Source of the DNA: an uncultured Planctomycetota bacterium
Lineage (GTDB): Bacteria; Planctomycetota; Planctomycetia; Pirellulales; Thermoguttaceae
NCBI GenBank assembly: GCA_902770245.1
Contig: CACXSS010000033.1
Span: 1-45,767 of the forward strand
Direction: 5' to 3'
Length of the DNA: 45,767 nt
Shown: piece after piece, positions 15,842 to 25,228 of the stretch
Numbering within the stretch: position 1 is the first letter of the stretch
Layout: each line of letters starts with the position of its first letter
Notes under the pieces: model-generated
Told to the model about the DNA's origin: nothing
Database searches by the model: none
What the model saw: only the letters and a program-made list of their open reading frames with translations
Program-made: the position numbers and the translations under genes

Positions 15842-18235
15842 ATGAATCGAACTGTCAACTATATTATCGCTGTCGTTTTGGCTGTAACGTTTGGTATGAA
15901 CTCTTTGGCTGACCAACCGCAGACAACCATTCCCCCAGAACTTGTGGGCGCTCAGTGGATTTCCGGGGATTGCTCGCACGGGCTGCCGGTTTTTCGCAAG
16001 GTTTTTGAACTCAGTCAGCCGGCGGAAAACGTCACATCTGCGACGGCGTCGATTTGCGGGTTGGGATTCTATCAGCTGGACGTCAACGGCGAAACCGTCA
16101 GCGCGCCCATGTCCCCCGGCTGGACGAATTACAACAAGACGTGTCTGTTCAATCAATGGGACGTCAAAAAACAGATTCGTTCCGGCGTCAACGTTCTGGG
16201 CGTTTGGCTGGGAAACGGATTCTACAACGTCAAGGGCGGGCGATACGTCAAGTATAAAGGGTCGTTCGGGCAGCCGCAATGGATTGGGAGAATCGTCGTT
16301 ACATTCAAAGACGGCTCTGAGCAGACAATCGTTTCTGACGAATCCTGGAAAACGACCGCCGGACCGATTTCGTTTTCCTGCGTCTACGGCGGAGAAGACT
16401 GGATTCTGTCACAAAGTCTTGTCGGCTGGGATTCTTCCCCGTACAACGACGACGGTTGGAACGCAGCAGCGCTGTCGTGCGTTCCGCCTGCCGGTCAGTT
16501 AAGACGTCAGGAACACCCGAATATACATGTTGCGGAAGTCCTCAAGCCGGAATCCGTCCAAACGCTTGCGGACAACAGAATTGAGGCGAATTTCGGGTAC
16601 AACTTCTCCGGACGCCCCCGATTGACCATTTTCGGCAAGCCGGGAAAGACTGTTACAGTTACTCTGGCGGAAACGAAAGACAATCCGTGGAAAGGACATT
16701 CCTATTCGATAACGTTTCCAGACGATTTCGACACGGCACGCAACCCGGTTGTTTTCGTTCCGCACTTTACGTACTGGGGATTTCAGTTCATCTATATTTC
16801 CGGAGCGACGCTGAAAGACGACAATTCCGATTTACCAATCGTTAAAACAATCGAAGCGGAATTTACAACGTCGTCCTCTGCAAAAGCCGGCGAGTTCCAT
16901 TCTTCCGCGCCGTGGCTGGACGATATCGAAGCGATGATTTCCCGATCCGTTCGCAGCAACCTTCAGCACGTTCTGACCGACTGCCCGCACAGAGAAAAAC
17001 TCGGCTGGCTGGAAGTCGCACACCTGATGGGACCGTCGATTATGTATCGGTTCAACATTCATCAGCTTTACAGAAAGACTTGCCGTGACATTGCCGAGGC
17101 GCAGCTTCCTTCCGGAATGGTTCCCTGCACCGCCCCGGAGTACGTTCGTTTTGGCGGTGGGTTCTTTGAATCGCCGGAATGGTCGGCGTCGACGGTTCAG
17201 ATTCCGTGGCTGCTGTACAAGTTCTACGGCGATACGGAAATTCTGTCGCGTCAGTACGAAACGATGGAAAAATACATGGCGTATTTTGCATCAACAAGAA
17301 ATTCACAGGGACTTGCTAAAGCCGGATTGGGCGACTGGTACGACTGGTCGGAGGCGAAAGGACATCCCGGTTACGCTCATCTTACTCCAAGAGAACTGAC
17401 AGCAACAGCGTTTCTGGTCAACAACGCTCAACTGATGAACCGGATTTCAACAATCCTGGGCAAGCCAGACAGAGCGGAATTCTACAACGCTCTGGCGCAG
17501 GAGGCGACCGACGCGTTTCTCAAGGCGTACTACAACCCGGAAACCGGCGTCGTCGCTACGGACTCACAGGCAAGTTACGCCTTTGCTTTGGCGTTCCATC
17601 TTGTTCCAGACAATCAGCGACCCAAAGTCATGAAGAAGTTTATCGAGTCCATCGAACGAATGGAATACCGCCCGACGACAGGCGAGGTCGCTTTCGTTTA
17701 TCTGCTCCGAACGCTCATGGAAGAGAACCGCAGCGACGTCGTCGCGAAAGTTATTATGCGGAAGTCGTCGCCCGGCTACGTCAACATGCTGGAAAACTAC
17801 GGCATGAAGACGCTCTCCGAAGCGTGGAATCGACCCGGCAGTTCCATGAATCACTGTATGTTCGGGCACGCTCAGGAATGGTTTACTGCGGGCTTGCTGG
17901 GAATTCGTCAGACGGAACAGTCATGCGGGTTTAAAGAGATTCTGCTCGCTCCCCAGCCGTGCGGACAGATAACCGACGCCAGCGGCTGGTACGATTCCCC
18001 CAACGGTCGAATTGAGAGTTCCTGGAAATGCGCCGACGGAACGTTTTTCTGGACATTTACCGTCCCGGAGAATGCGACGGCTGTCGTTTGCGTCCCGGTC
18101 GACAACGATCAGTCCGGCGTTGCGTTCTCCGATGGGGCGATTCGATACTCAGACTATCGTAACGGCTGCCGCGTCTATCGACTCGTCCCGGGAAAGTATG
18201 AGGTTAAATCGAAATTGACGTTACAAGAGAATTGA
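15842..18235 (+). CDS. Secreted alpha-L-rhamnosidase-like glycoside hydrolase (GH78-type)
   Basis: The protein has 797 residues with a signal peptide (cleavage near SLAD, residue 24). The N-terminal beta domain carries the typical GLGFYQLDVNGE and GVWLGNGFYN blocks (about 75-130). The (alpha/alpha)6 catalytic domain contains TDCPHREKLGW. D380 and E385 correspond to the D-C-P-x-R-E motif, whose Glu is the likely general acid in GH78. SEAWNRPGSSMNH and FGHAQEWFTAGLLGI near 660-690 are the conserved C-terminal part. It should release terminal L-rhamnose from polysaccharides or glycosides outside the cytoplasm. It begins 64 bases after the oxidoreductase stop and is probably co-transcribed. Its stop is five bases from the convergent membrane-protein gene. 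Substrate range is unknown. Confidence 0.9.
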   Translation: MNRTVNYIIAVVLAVTFGMNSLADQPQTTIPPELVGAQWISGDCSHGLPVFRKVFELSQPAENVTSATASICGLGFYQLDVNGETVSAPMSPGWTNYNKTCLFNQWDVKKQIRSGVNVLGVWLGNGFYNVKGGRYVKYKGSFGQPQWIGRIVVTFKDGSEQTIVSDESWKTTAGPISFSCVYGGEDWILSQSLVGWDSSPYNDDGWNAAALSCVPPAGQLRRQEHPNIHVAEVLKPESVQTLADNRIEANFGYNFSGRPRLTIFGKPGKTVTVTLAETKDNPWKGHSYSITFPDDFDTARNPVVFVPHFTYWGFQFIYISGATLKDDNSDLPIVKTIEAEFTTSSSAKAGEFHSSAPWLDDIEAMISRSVRSNLQHVLTDCPHREKLGWLEVAHLMGPSIMYRFNIHQLYRKTCRDIAEAQLPSGMVPCTAPEYVRFGGGFFESPEWSASTVQIPWLLYKFYGDTEILSRQYETMEKYMAYFASTRNSQGLAKAGLGDWYDWSEAKGHPGYAHLTPRELTATAFLVNNAQLMNRISTILGKPDRAEFYNALAQEATDAFLKAYYNPETGVVATDSQASYAFALAFHLVPDNQRPKVMKKFIESIERMEYRPTTGEVAFVYLLRTLMEENRSDVVAKVIMRKSSPGYVNMLENYGMKTLSEAWNRPGSSMNHCMFGHAQEWFTAGLLGIRQTEQSCGFKEILLAPQPCGQITDASGWYDSPNGRIESSWKCADGTFFWTFTVPENATAVVCVPVDNDQSGVAFSDGAIRYSDYRNGCRVYRLVPGKYEVKSKLTLQEN

Positions 18236-18240
18236 GGAAT

Positions 18241-19359
18241 TCATTTCAACGTCCAGCCGCCGAGAACTGCGGTTAACGGCGCAACCAGAACCAGACCGAA
18301 ACTGCCGATAATCGTCTTGACGATTTCGCAGGCAACCAGCGGGTTGTTGATAAAGTCAATCGGTTCGGTTCCCTGAACGACGAACATCATCATGAGCGTT
18401 AAATAGCCTCCGGAGTACGCTAAAAGCAGCGTTGTCGTCATCGTCCCGACAACCGACTGGCCGATGTGGATTCCGGAAAGAATCAGCTCTTTTCGGGAAA
18501 TATCCGGCTTCTGTTTGACGATTTCGCTCATGCCGGCGGCAATGTCCATGCCCAGGTCCATGACGGCGCCGGACGACCCGAGGAAAATTCCGCCAATAAA
18601 AATATGCGCCAGGTTGAGGTGGTCGTATCCGCTGTAAAGCAGCGCTTGAGAATACGGCATCGAGGCGCCGTTGATTTTGAACAGGTCTGTAAACAACCAT
18701 GCCAACAAACAGCTTACCAGTACGCCGGCAATCGCTCCCAGAAACGCGGTAACGCCTTTTTTGGTAAATCCGGCAATCAGAAAAATAATTATTGCGGACA
18801 AAATTGTTACCGTAACAAGGGATACCAGCATTGGATTCACGCCGCGCAAGCAAAGAGGAAGAAGCAGTTTCCAGACGACCAAACAGCTAAACACAAACGA
18901 CAGCAAGGCTGTAAATCCTGTTATTCCTCCAAAAATGAGCAGCAGAGCGGCAAAGAGGAAAAAGAGAAAAAACGTCCAGTCGGCGCGATAATAATGCAAC
19001 GCGGTAATTGTTGAGGTTTTCGGATCTGCGTCAGGGTAAATTCCAACGAGAATCTTGTCGCCCGGTTTAAATATTTTATCCAACTCCATCTGAGCGCGAA
19101 GCAGATTGGCGGCGTCGAATTCCTGTCCTTTCCATTTCCCGGACAGGACTCGAACGCGGAGATTTTGCGTTCCCTGAGTCAGAAGTCCAATCTGTTCCAC
19201 GCTGGAATCGTCTACCGATAAAACAACGGCTTTCTCTTTGTCGCCGTCCTGTTTAATTGTCTTGGGCGACAAATCTACATAACTTATCGCAACGCATGCT
19301 GCGAGAATGACGGCTATAGAAACGATGTCGTGTCGGGTGGGAACGGGAAAGTAATGCAT
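18241..19359 (-). CDS. YibE/F-like integral membrane protein
   Basis: The protein has 372 residues from ATG 19359; a TTG four codons upstream lies in repeat DNA. One N-terminal membrane segment (about 12-30) is followed by a soluble beta-rich domain to about 125 (QNLRVRVLSGKWKGQEFD, GDKILVGIYPDAD). Seven or so membrane helices follow, with the conserved HIFIGGIFLGSSGAVMDLGM and SGIHIGQSVVGTMTTTLLLAYSG. These match the YibE/F family, whose function is not firmly known; a transport role has been proposed. Its stop is five bases from the stop of the convergent rhamnosidase gene. Upstream lies a heptamer-array hairpin region, and then the alkaline phosphatase in the same direction. Confidence 0.85.
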   Translation of the reverse strand: MHYFPVPTRHDIVSIAVILAACVAISYVDLSPKTIKQDGDKEKAVVLSVDDSSVEQIGLLTQGTQNLRVRVLSGKWKGQEFDAANLLRAQMELDKIFKPGDKILVGIYPDADPKTSTITALHYYRADWTFFLFFLFAALLLIFGGITGFTALLSFVFSCLVVWKLLLPLCLRGVNPMLVSLVTVTILSAIIIFLIAGFTKKGVTAFLGAIAGVLVSCLLAWLFTDLFKINGASMPYSQALLYSGYDHLNLAHIFIGGIFLGSSGAVMDLGMDIAAGMSEIVKQKPDISRKELILSGIHIGQSVVGTMTTTLLLAYSGGYLTLMMMFVVQGTEPIDFINNPLVACEIVKTIIGSFGLVLVAPLTAVLGGWTLK

Positions 19360-19360
19360 G

Positions 19361-19548
19361 ACAATTAGCAATTAGTAATTAGCGATTAGTAATTGGCGCA
19401 AAGCGCTCCTCAATCAGCAATGAGCAATTGATGCAAATCGCCCACCTTGAGCGATCGTTTGTACTTGTATTATAGCACAATTGCGGCGCCCTGCGATTAG
19501 GAGGAAGCCGCAATAATTGCTAATTGACAATTGCTAATTGCTAATAGT
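19361..19548. repeat. Paired heptamer arrays between yibE/F-like and phosphatase genes
   Basis: At 19361-19394 degenerate AATTAGC/AATTAGT units run into GGCGCAAAGCGC (19395-19406) and a short complementary stretch (CAATCAGCAATGAGCAATTG). At 19510-19548 AATTGCT units form the inverse of the left arm, so the whole 190-bp gap between the two minus-strand genes is roughly palindromic. A minus-strand TATAAT occurs near 19475 and could be a -10 for the 19359 gene, without a good -35. Confidence 0.65.
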
Positions 19549-19549
19549 T

Positions 19550-20992
19550 TTATTTCGCTTGAAAAATAGCCTTGAGTTTCTTGGAAATGTCGGTATTGTC
19601 AAGGTTGCCCTTGAAGAAGTCCGCATTGACGCCAACGGCAGAGGTGATAACCGGCAAGGCGGTATGACTGCCAGTCGTCCAACTCAGACCAACTTTCTTG
19701 TCAAAAATTTTGAAAACGACAGGAGCCAGCGCTCTGTTATGATAATCTTTTTTATCTTTTTCAAAACCTTTGAGAAGGAGATTGAGTTCTTCTTCTGTAA
19801 CGGTCATTGGGTCGTCCTTTGGTCCGTCAAATTTGAATCCGAACGATTTTTCAATCAAAGGTTTGACTTCGTCAAAAGTAAGATCTTTCTTGTGTTCGAT
19901 TCTGTAAATCTCGTCGCGAAACTTGTCTCGGGAACAGGTTTGATGCTGAAGCAGTTTATAATTAGCCTGGATGCCTTCGCCGGCAAAACCAAGGGTCAAT
20001 CCACCGGTTTCGTGGTCGCCGGTAACAATAATTAGCGTTTCATCAGGGTGTTTTTCGTAAAAATCATACGCAACTTTGACTGCTTTATCCAGTGCAATCG
20101 ATTCGTTGAGAACGGAGCCGGCGTCGTTAGCGTGTCCAACCCAGTCGATCTTTCCGCCTTCACACATGATGAAGAATCCATCTTTTCCGTCAAGCATTTC
20201 AATCGCCTTGGCAAGATACTGGTCAAGTCTGAGACCCTTTTCATGGTTAATCGCGTACGGCAGGGAACCTTCTTTTTGGCAAGCGATAATTTTGCTGTCT
20301 CCCGGTTCGAGATCGAGAATATCGTCTGCGTCATGAACGACTTTGTACCCGAAATCTTCAGCCAATTCATAGATGTCGCCCTTAAAGTCTTTACCAGCAG
20401 ACAGCGTATTTTTATAGACGTCGTCCACATACTTTTTGTATTTTTTATCGTTGTGCTTATCAATCGCTCCGCCGCCGAAGAAATCGAAACCGGATTTGAG
20501 TAAGTCCAGACCGAGCAGGTAATACTTTCCGCGGTCGTCCTGATTTCCGTAGAATGAAGCAGGCGTAGCGTGGTTGAGGGTAACGCTTGTCAGAATCCCG
20601 ACTTTCTTGCCAGTCTTTTTGGCAACGTAAGCGGAGGATTCCAGTTTGCGCGTTCCGGACGCATCCATCCCGATTCGACCATTGTTGGTTTTTTCGCCGC
20701 AGGCGATAGCTGTTCCGCTGGCAGCTGAGTCCGTAACGAGTTTGTTGGCAGACCACGTTGTTGTTGGAGATTTAACAGGGAACGAATTCATCAGCATTCC
20801 CGGCTGACCAATCGCCGTTAAATAATTGTCGCACATCTGCCGCTGCGGAGAGGACATGCCGTCTCCAATGAACAGAAATACATATTTAACCGGTTTGAGT
20901 CCTTCTTGGGAGGGCGTCTCTTGCGCTTGAACAGATGTCAATGCGCTTAACGCCAAAGCCATTACGGCAATCATAGAGAATAAACGTTTCAT
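19550..20992 (-). CDS. Secreted alkaline phosphatase (PhoA-type fold)
   Basis: The start is ATG 20992, which opens directly with a signal peptide (MKRLFSMIAVMALALSALTS, cleavage after VQAQ), giving 480 residues. An in-frame ATG ten codons earlier would only place non-signal residues in front. FIGDGMS (41-47) holds the first metal Asp and VTDSAASGTA (86-95) the nucleophile S89. NHATPASFYG, MCEGGKIDWVGHAND, TGDHETGGLTLG and TTGSHTALPV supply the remaining metal ligands. It hydrolyses phosphomonoesters in the periplasm or outside the cell to release phosphate. It is divergent from a second, distinct phosphatase at 21344, with a strong promoter at 21089-21116. I see no clear Pho-box. Confidence 0.93.
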   Translation of the reverse strand: MKRLFSMIAVMALALSALTSVQAQETPSQEGLKPVKYVFLFIGDGMSSPQRQMCDNYLTAIGQPGMLMNSFPVKSPTTTWSANKLVTDSAASGTAIACGEKTNNGRIGMDASGTRKLESSAYVAKKTGKKVGILTSVTLNHATPASFYGNQDDRGKYYLLGLDLLKSGFDFFGGGAIDKHNDKKYKKYVDDVYKNTLSAGKDFKGDIYELAEDFGYKVVHDADDILDLEPGDSKIIACQKEGSLPYAINHEKGLRLDQYLAKAIEMLDGKDGFFIMCEGGKIDWVGHANDAGSVLNESIALDKAVKVAYDFYEKHPDETLIIVTGDHETGGLTLGFAGEGIQANYKLLQHQTCSRDKFRDEIYRIEHKKDLTFDEVKPLIEKSFGFKFDGPKDDPMTVTEEELNLLLKGFEKDKKDYHNRALAPVVFKIFDKKVGLSWTTGSHTALPVITSAVGVNADFFKGNLDNTDISKKLKAIFQAK

Positions 20993-21088
20993 GGTAGGAT
21001 AATTAAGGTTATAGTGTTCCACCGAAGCTGACAGTCCGGGAAACGAATTGTTTCAACGATTGGAAAACCGCCAACTCCCTAATATATA

Positions 21089-21116
21089 ATTATTATCCAA
21101 ATTGAAATTTTGTCAA
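21089..21116 (-). promoter_or_regulatory. Promoter of the minus-strand phosphatase (20993-21343 intergenic)
   Basis: A perfect TTGACA (complement of 21111-21116) is followed after 16 bases by AATAAT (complement of 21089-21094). The leader is about 90 nt and contains AACCTTAATT shortly before the ATG. On the plus strand of this divergent region TATAAT occurs at 21203-21208 and 21238-21243, either of which could serve the 21344 gene, though neither has a good -35. No other gene is seen in the gap. Confidence 0.6.
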
Positions 21117-21343
21117 GAGCGTTTTTGAGAAATAATTGGTATTTAAGGGCAGAAAAAACATAATAGAATTGGATATATTGTCTTTCGTTTTGGTTTCTGC
21201 ACTATAATATGGGGCTTTTATTAAATGCGTTTTTGTGTATAATAGGATTAATGTTGCTAGAAGCGAGGCATTCGTGATTATCGCACCCATACCTGATGTC
21301 TGGCGTCTATTGCTTACTTGTTAACCTTTAACTTCAAAGTGTT

Positions 21344-22756
21344 ATGAACCGTTATATATCTCTGTTTTTAGCTTTTGTTTCGATAATTGCGGCGTTGCCT
21401 CTGCCCGTTCAGGCGGCGCCGAGGGCGAAGAAGTCCAACGTGATTCTGTTTATTGCAGACGGCGCGGGGTTTGCCACGTTCAGCGCGGCGGCGGATTATC
21501 AAACCGGCTCGCCGACTGGGCTGCCGTACATGTCCAAGCCGTGGAAACTCTATTCCTGTTCAACGTACAGCATCGACGGCGATTACGACCCGGACGAGAT
21601 GTGGAGTTCGTTCAAAAAGCAGATGGGAAACGCGACGGATTCTGCCGCTGCCGCAACGGCGATAAACGCAGGCGTCAAAACGGATAACGGTTCCCTTGGA
21701 TTGGACGACGACCAGGAATGGCTGGAGACGTTTGCGGAAATGGCGGCGAAAAAGGGGTACACCTGCGGGTCGGTTACGTCCGTTCAGGTCGCTCACGCTA
21801 CGCCCGGCGGCGTTGCTGGACACGCCGATTCCCGTCGAGAAGGAAGCCGAATCTTTGAACAGTCGCTCAAGTCCGGCGCGCTGTCGGTTCTTATCGGCTG
21901 TGGACATCCGGAATACGACCGTCAGGGAAACCCCGTGGTGGGAGATTCGCTCTCTCGCAACTCGCAACTCGCAACTCGCAACTCCTCTGACGACTATTAT
22001 TTCTCCGCCGACGGGAAAAAGCATTTTTTGGAATTCAACGTCTTTGGACCGTCGAAACGCCAGTGGGAGAAGATTCAAAATGGCGAGTTGCCTGAGGGCT
22101 GGGAGTTTATAGAAGCTCGAGAGGATTTCCAGCGCATTGCGAACGACCCCGGCGAAGCTCCCAAAAAGCTGCTGGGAATTGCTCGCAGTCACGTCAGTTT
22201 TACTTACGACGACCGCAACAAAGAACGACAGGTCATTCCCACGGTTCCCACTCTGGCGGAGGCGTCGTTGGCGGCGTTGAACGTTCTGAATCAGAATCGC
22301 AAAGGGTTCTATTTGATGATTGAGGGCGGCGCGGTCGACACGTGCAATCACAACAACAATCTGCCGGGAATGCTGTTGGAGATGCGGGAGTTCAACGCGG
22401 CTGTCGCGGCGGTCTGCGATTGGGTCGAAAAGAATTCTTCCTGGGAAGAAACGCTGATTATTATTACCTCCGACCACGACACCGGCGCGCTGTGGAGCCC
22501 AAACGCCGACAAGTCCGGTTCCCTGTTTGAGAAAATCCAGTTCAACGGCAAAGGATCGCTCCCGACGTACAAATACTTCACCGCTAATCATACAAACCAG
22601 CTTGTTCCTGTTTACGCTCGCGGAAAGAATGTCGAGTTGTTTGAAAAGTGCATTCGAGGAACCGATCCGTTTTTCGGCAAACTCTGGAACTACGACGGTC
22701 GGTATATTGACAACACCGATTTTATTCAAGTAATGACGTATGTAATGGGGTTGTGA
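21344..22756 (+). CDS. Second secreted alkaline phosphatase
   Basis: The protein has 470 residues with a signal peptide ending PVQAA (about residue 25). FIADGAGF, ATDSAAAATA with nucleophile S100, VAHATPGG, MIEGGAVDTCNH, TSDHDTGAL and ANHTNQLVPVYARG supply the nucleophile and the metal ligands. The last two resemble the tissue-nonspecific and PhoA-type H-T/Q-L-V-P pattern. It is only distantly similar to the divergent phosphatase next door, so this is not a recent duplication. Residues about 203-216 (SLSRNSQLATRNSS) are encoded by four tandem CTCGCAA heptamers, an apparent in-frame repeat insertion in a surface loop. AACCTTTAAC lies shortly before the ATG. The 33-base gap to the UvrA-like gene suggests co-transcription. 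Confidence 0.92.
   Translation: MNRYISLFLAFVSIIAALPLPVQAAPRAKKSNVILFIADGAGFATFSAAADYQTGSPTGLPYMSKPWKLYSCSTYSIDGDYDPDEMWSSFKKQMGNATDSAAAATAINAGVKTDNGSLGLDDDQEWLETFAEMAAKKGYTCGSVTSVQVAHATPGGVAGHADSRREGSRIFEQSLKSGALSVLIGCGHPEYDRQGNPVVGDSLSRNSQLATRNSSDDYYFSADGKKHFLEFNVFGPSKRQWEKIQNGELPEGWEFIEAREDFQRIANDPGEAPKKLLGIARSHVSFTYDDRNKERQVIPTVPTLAEASLAALNVLNQNRKGFYLMIEGGAVDTCNHNNNLPGMLLEMREFNAAVAAVCDWVEKNSSWEETLIIITSDHDTGALWSPNADKSGSLFEKIQFNGKGSLPTYKYFTANHTNQLVPVYARGKNVELFEKCIRGTDPFFGKLWNYDGRYIDNTDFIQVMTYVMGL
21954..21981 (+). repeat. CTCGCAA x4 inside the phosphatase gene
   Basis: Four exact copies of the 7-mer CTCGCAA in tandem (21954, 21961, 21968, 21975) lie inside the coding region. Together with flanking bases they encode the sequence SRNSQLATRNSS, which no phosphatase motif requires. 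Confidence 0.9.
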
Positions 22757-22775
22757 GCAAAACACAGGTTTCGCA

Positions 22776-22808
22776 GTGAGGAGTGAGGAGTGAGGAGTGA
22801 GGAGTTAG
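22776..22808 (+). repeat. GTGAGGA x4 array holding the start of the UvrA-like gene
   Basis: Four exact copies of GTGAGGA (22776-22803) are followed by GTTAG. The third copy supplies the GTG start codon at 22790, and the repeat unit itself contains the ribosome-binding sequence GGAG. Confidence 0.9.
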
Positions 22809-25180
22809 TTCTTTCTATCTTCGGCGCGAACGCCAATAATTTGAAGAACGTCAGCGTTGAGATTCCTCTCAATGCGCTGACGGTTATTACCGGTTTGAGT
22901 GGGTCGGGGAAGAGTTCGCTGGCGTTTGATACGCTCTATGCCCAGTCGCAAAGACAGTACATGGAAGGGTTGTCGCCAACGCTGCGGGCGCTGTTTCGGC
23001 GTCAGCCGATGCCGAAAGTAGAACGAATCGAGAATCTCCCGCCGGCGGTGGCGGTTGATCAGCAGCCGCTGCGGGCGTCAACGCGGTCAACGGTTGGGAC
23101 GGCAACGGAAATCTACGACTTCCTCCGCGTTCTGTTTGCCAAAGCCGGGCGAGTCGCCTGTCCCAACTGCGGGTGCGTGTTACAGCAACAGTCGCAGGAC
23201 GCCATTGTCGACAAGATTCTGGAACTGCCCGAGGGAACGCGGCTGATGATTCTTGCCCCGATAGTTCGTCAGAAAAAAGTGCGTCTGGATTCCGTTGTCG
23301 AGCAGGTTCGCAAACGCGGCATGACCCGGATTCGAATTGACGGGACGGTCTACGAGCTGGACGACGTCCCGGAATTCAACGCTAAAACAGCGCACAGCGT
23401 CGATGCAGTTATTGACCGCTGCGTTTCCCGACCGGACGCTCGAAGCCGGCTGGCGGATTCCGTCGCAACCGCTGTCAACTTTTCCGGTTCTGCGGTTATC
23501 ATCTGCGCTCCTGACGCTGACGGAACGTGGACGGATTCTTTATACAGTACTCTGTATTCCTGTCCGCAATGCGGAGAGAATCTGCCGGAAGTCGAGCCGA
23601 GAACGTTTTCTCTCTACAGCCCGTATTTTCAGACGGTTTCGCAATGCGTTACAATTTTCGGAAAGACGATTCTCGACTGGACGGCTTTGGACGTTGCGTC
23701 TTTGCGTCCGGTTGTGGAACAGACGCAAAGCGAATTCTCCCGTCTTGGCGGGACGGTCAACGCAATTGCTCAGCCGTTATTGGAACAGATTGCACGGCGG
23801 CTGGACTTTCTCGACCGGGCGGGAGTCGGGTATTTGTCGCTTGACAGAACGCTCGACACGCTTTCCGGGGGAGAAATGCAGCGAGTCAAACTGTCCCGCG
23901 CCCTCGGTTCCGCGCTGACGGGAGTCTGTTACATTCTGGACGAGCCGTCAATCGGTCTTCATCGGGACGACTGCACTGAACTTATCAAAACGATTCGGGA
24001 TATTCAGCGCCTTGGGAATACAATCGTCGCCGTCGAGCATGATCCGCAGTTTATTCGCGCCGCCGATTATATTATCGACATTGGTCCGGGAGCGGGAGAG
24101 CAGGGGGGAACGGTTTTAGCCGCCGGCTCCCTGTCGGACGTTCTCAACAATCCCGCGAGTGTTACGGGGAGATGGCTAATTAGTGAGGAGTTAGGAGTGA
24201 GGAGTGAGGAGTTGACGCAAGCGTTGACGGGAGCAACGCTCAACAACCTTCAGAACGTCGATCTGGAAATTCCGTTGGGGAAGATGACCGTTGTAACAGG
24301 ACGAAGCGGGTCGGGAAAGAGTTCGCTGATTATCGGGACGCTGCTGCCGGCTGTCAAATGGAGTTTGACGAATCGTAAAACGCCCAATCCGGCGGAAGGA
24401 TTGTATAAGTCGCTGACCGGGTTTGAGTCCCTTGAACGAGTTGTCTGGATTGACCAGTCTCCCATCGGGCGATCGCCGCGAAGCAATCCCGCAACGTTTT
24501 CCGGCGTCTACGACGAGATTCGGCGTCTGTTCGCTCAAACCAAAACCGCCAAACGGCTGGGGTATTCTTCCGCCCGGTTTTCGTTCAATACAAAGGGCGG
24601 ACGCTGCGAGACGTGCCAAGGATCCGGGTTTGATCGGGTTGAACTCAATTTCCTGCCGGATATGTTTATCCCGTGCCCGGACTGCGGCGGGAAACAGTTT
24701 AATCCTCAGACGCTATCCGTCAAATACAAGGACAAGTCCATTGCCGACGTTTTGGCGATGTCAATCGAAGACGCCGCAGAGTTCTTCGCCGATATTCCCA
24801 AAATCGCCCCAGTGCTTAACGTCATGAACGATTTGGGATTGGGATACTTGCGATTAGGGCAGGGCGCCAACACACTTTCCGGTGGGGAAGCCCAGCGTCT
24901 TAAACTGTCGGCGGAACTGAAAAAGTGCGCTGGCGACAGTTTTGCTCTTAGCGGATCAGGCGGCGCGCTGTACGTTTTGGACGAGCCGACGACGGGGCTT
25001 CATGGTTTGGACGTGGAACGACTCGTTGACATCTTGCGCCGTTTGACAGATGCGGGAAACACGGTTGTCGTTATCGAACACAACGAGCAGATTCAAAACG
25101 CGGCTGACAGAATCGTCGAACTTGGTCCCGGGGGAGGTCGCCTGGGCGGACGAATTATCAGTGTTCTTGACAAAGAATAG
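22790..25180 (+). CDS. UvrA-like double ABC ATPase, shortened
   Basis: The protein has 796 residues, against about 940 for standard UvrA. Each half has its own Walker A (GLSGSGKSS 35-43; GRSGSGKSS 504-512), ABC signature (LSGGEMQR about 358; LSGGEAQR about 697) and Walker B ([20 protein letters not shown]). The second zinc module is complete ([11 protein letters not shown] ... CPDCGGKQF). In the first half only CPNCGCVL and [14 protein letters not shown] remain, and the usual second CxxC after the EPR-x-FS-x-xSP block is gone. It may act in DNA damage recognition or be a diverged relative like UvrA2/DrrC-type proteins. The GTG at 22790 is the only in-frame start after an upstream TGA (22784). 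Repeat-derived residues [11 protein letters not shown] form the linker between halves. Confidence 0.85.
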   Translation: MRSEELVLSIFGANANNLKNVSVEIPLNALTVITGLSGSGKSSLAFDTLYAQSQRQYMEGLSPTLRALFRRQPMPKVERIENLPPAVAVDQQPLRASTRSTVGTATEIYDFLRVLFAKAGRVACPNCGCVLQQQSQDAIVDKILELPEGTRLMILAPIVRQKKVRLDSVVEQVRKRGMTRIRIDGTVYELDDVPEFNAKTAHSVDAVIDRCVSRPDARSRLADSVATAVNFSGSAVIICAPDADGTWTDSLYSTLYSCPQCGENLPEVEPRTFSLYSPYFQTVSQCVTIFGKTILDWTALDVASLRPVVEQTQSEFSRLGGTVNAIAQPLLEQIARRLDFLDRAGVGYLSLDRTLDTLSGGEMQRVKLSRALGSALTGVCYILDEPSIGLHRDDCTELIKTIRDIQRLGNTIVAVEHDPQFIRAADYIIDIGPGAGEQGGTVLAAGSLSDVLNNPASVTGRWLISEELGVRSEELTQALTGATLNNLQNVDLEIPLGKMTVVTGRSGSGKSSLIIGTLLPAVKWSLTNRKTPNPAEGLYKSLTGFESLERVVWIDQSPIGRSPRSNPATFSGVYDEIRRLFAQTKTAKRLGYSSARFSFNTKGGRCETCQGSGFDRVELNFLPDMFIPCPDCGGKQFNPQTLSVKYKDKSIADVLAMSIEDAAEFFADIPKIAPVLNVMNDLGLGYLRLGQGANTLSGGEAQRLKLSAELKKCAGDSFALSGSGGALYVLDEPTTGLHGLDVERLVDILRRLTDAGNTVVVIEHNEQIQNAADRIVELGPGGGRLGGRIISVLDKE
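24178..24223 (+). repeat. Heptamer array and core inside the UvrA-like gene
   Basis: AATTAGTGAGGAGTTAGG and further AGGAGTG units run to 24213 and are followed by GACGCAAGCG (24214-24223). The array is in frame and encodes the linker [11 protein letters not shown] between the two ATPase halves. The same residues (RSEEL) open the protein at its repeat-derived N terminus. Confidence 0.85.
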
Positions 25181-25228
25181 GGGATTGATTATAATTAGAT
25201 TGTAAAATGTGAGGACGCAGGTTTTACA

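Noticed and set aside
20993-21343. Pho-box control of the divergent phosphatases
   Set aside because: No tandem CTGTCAT-like direct repeats were found in the intergenic region.
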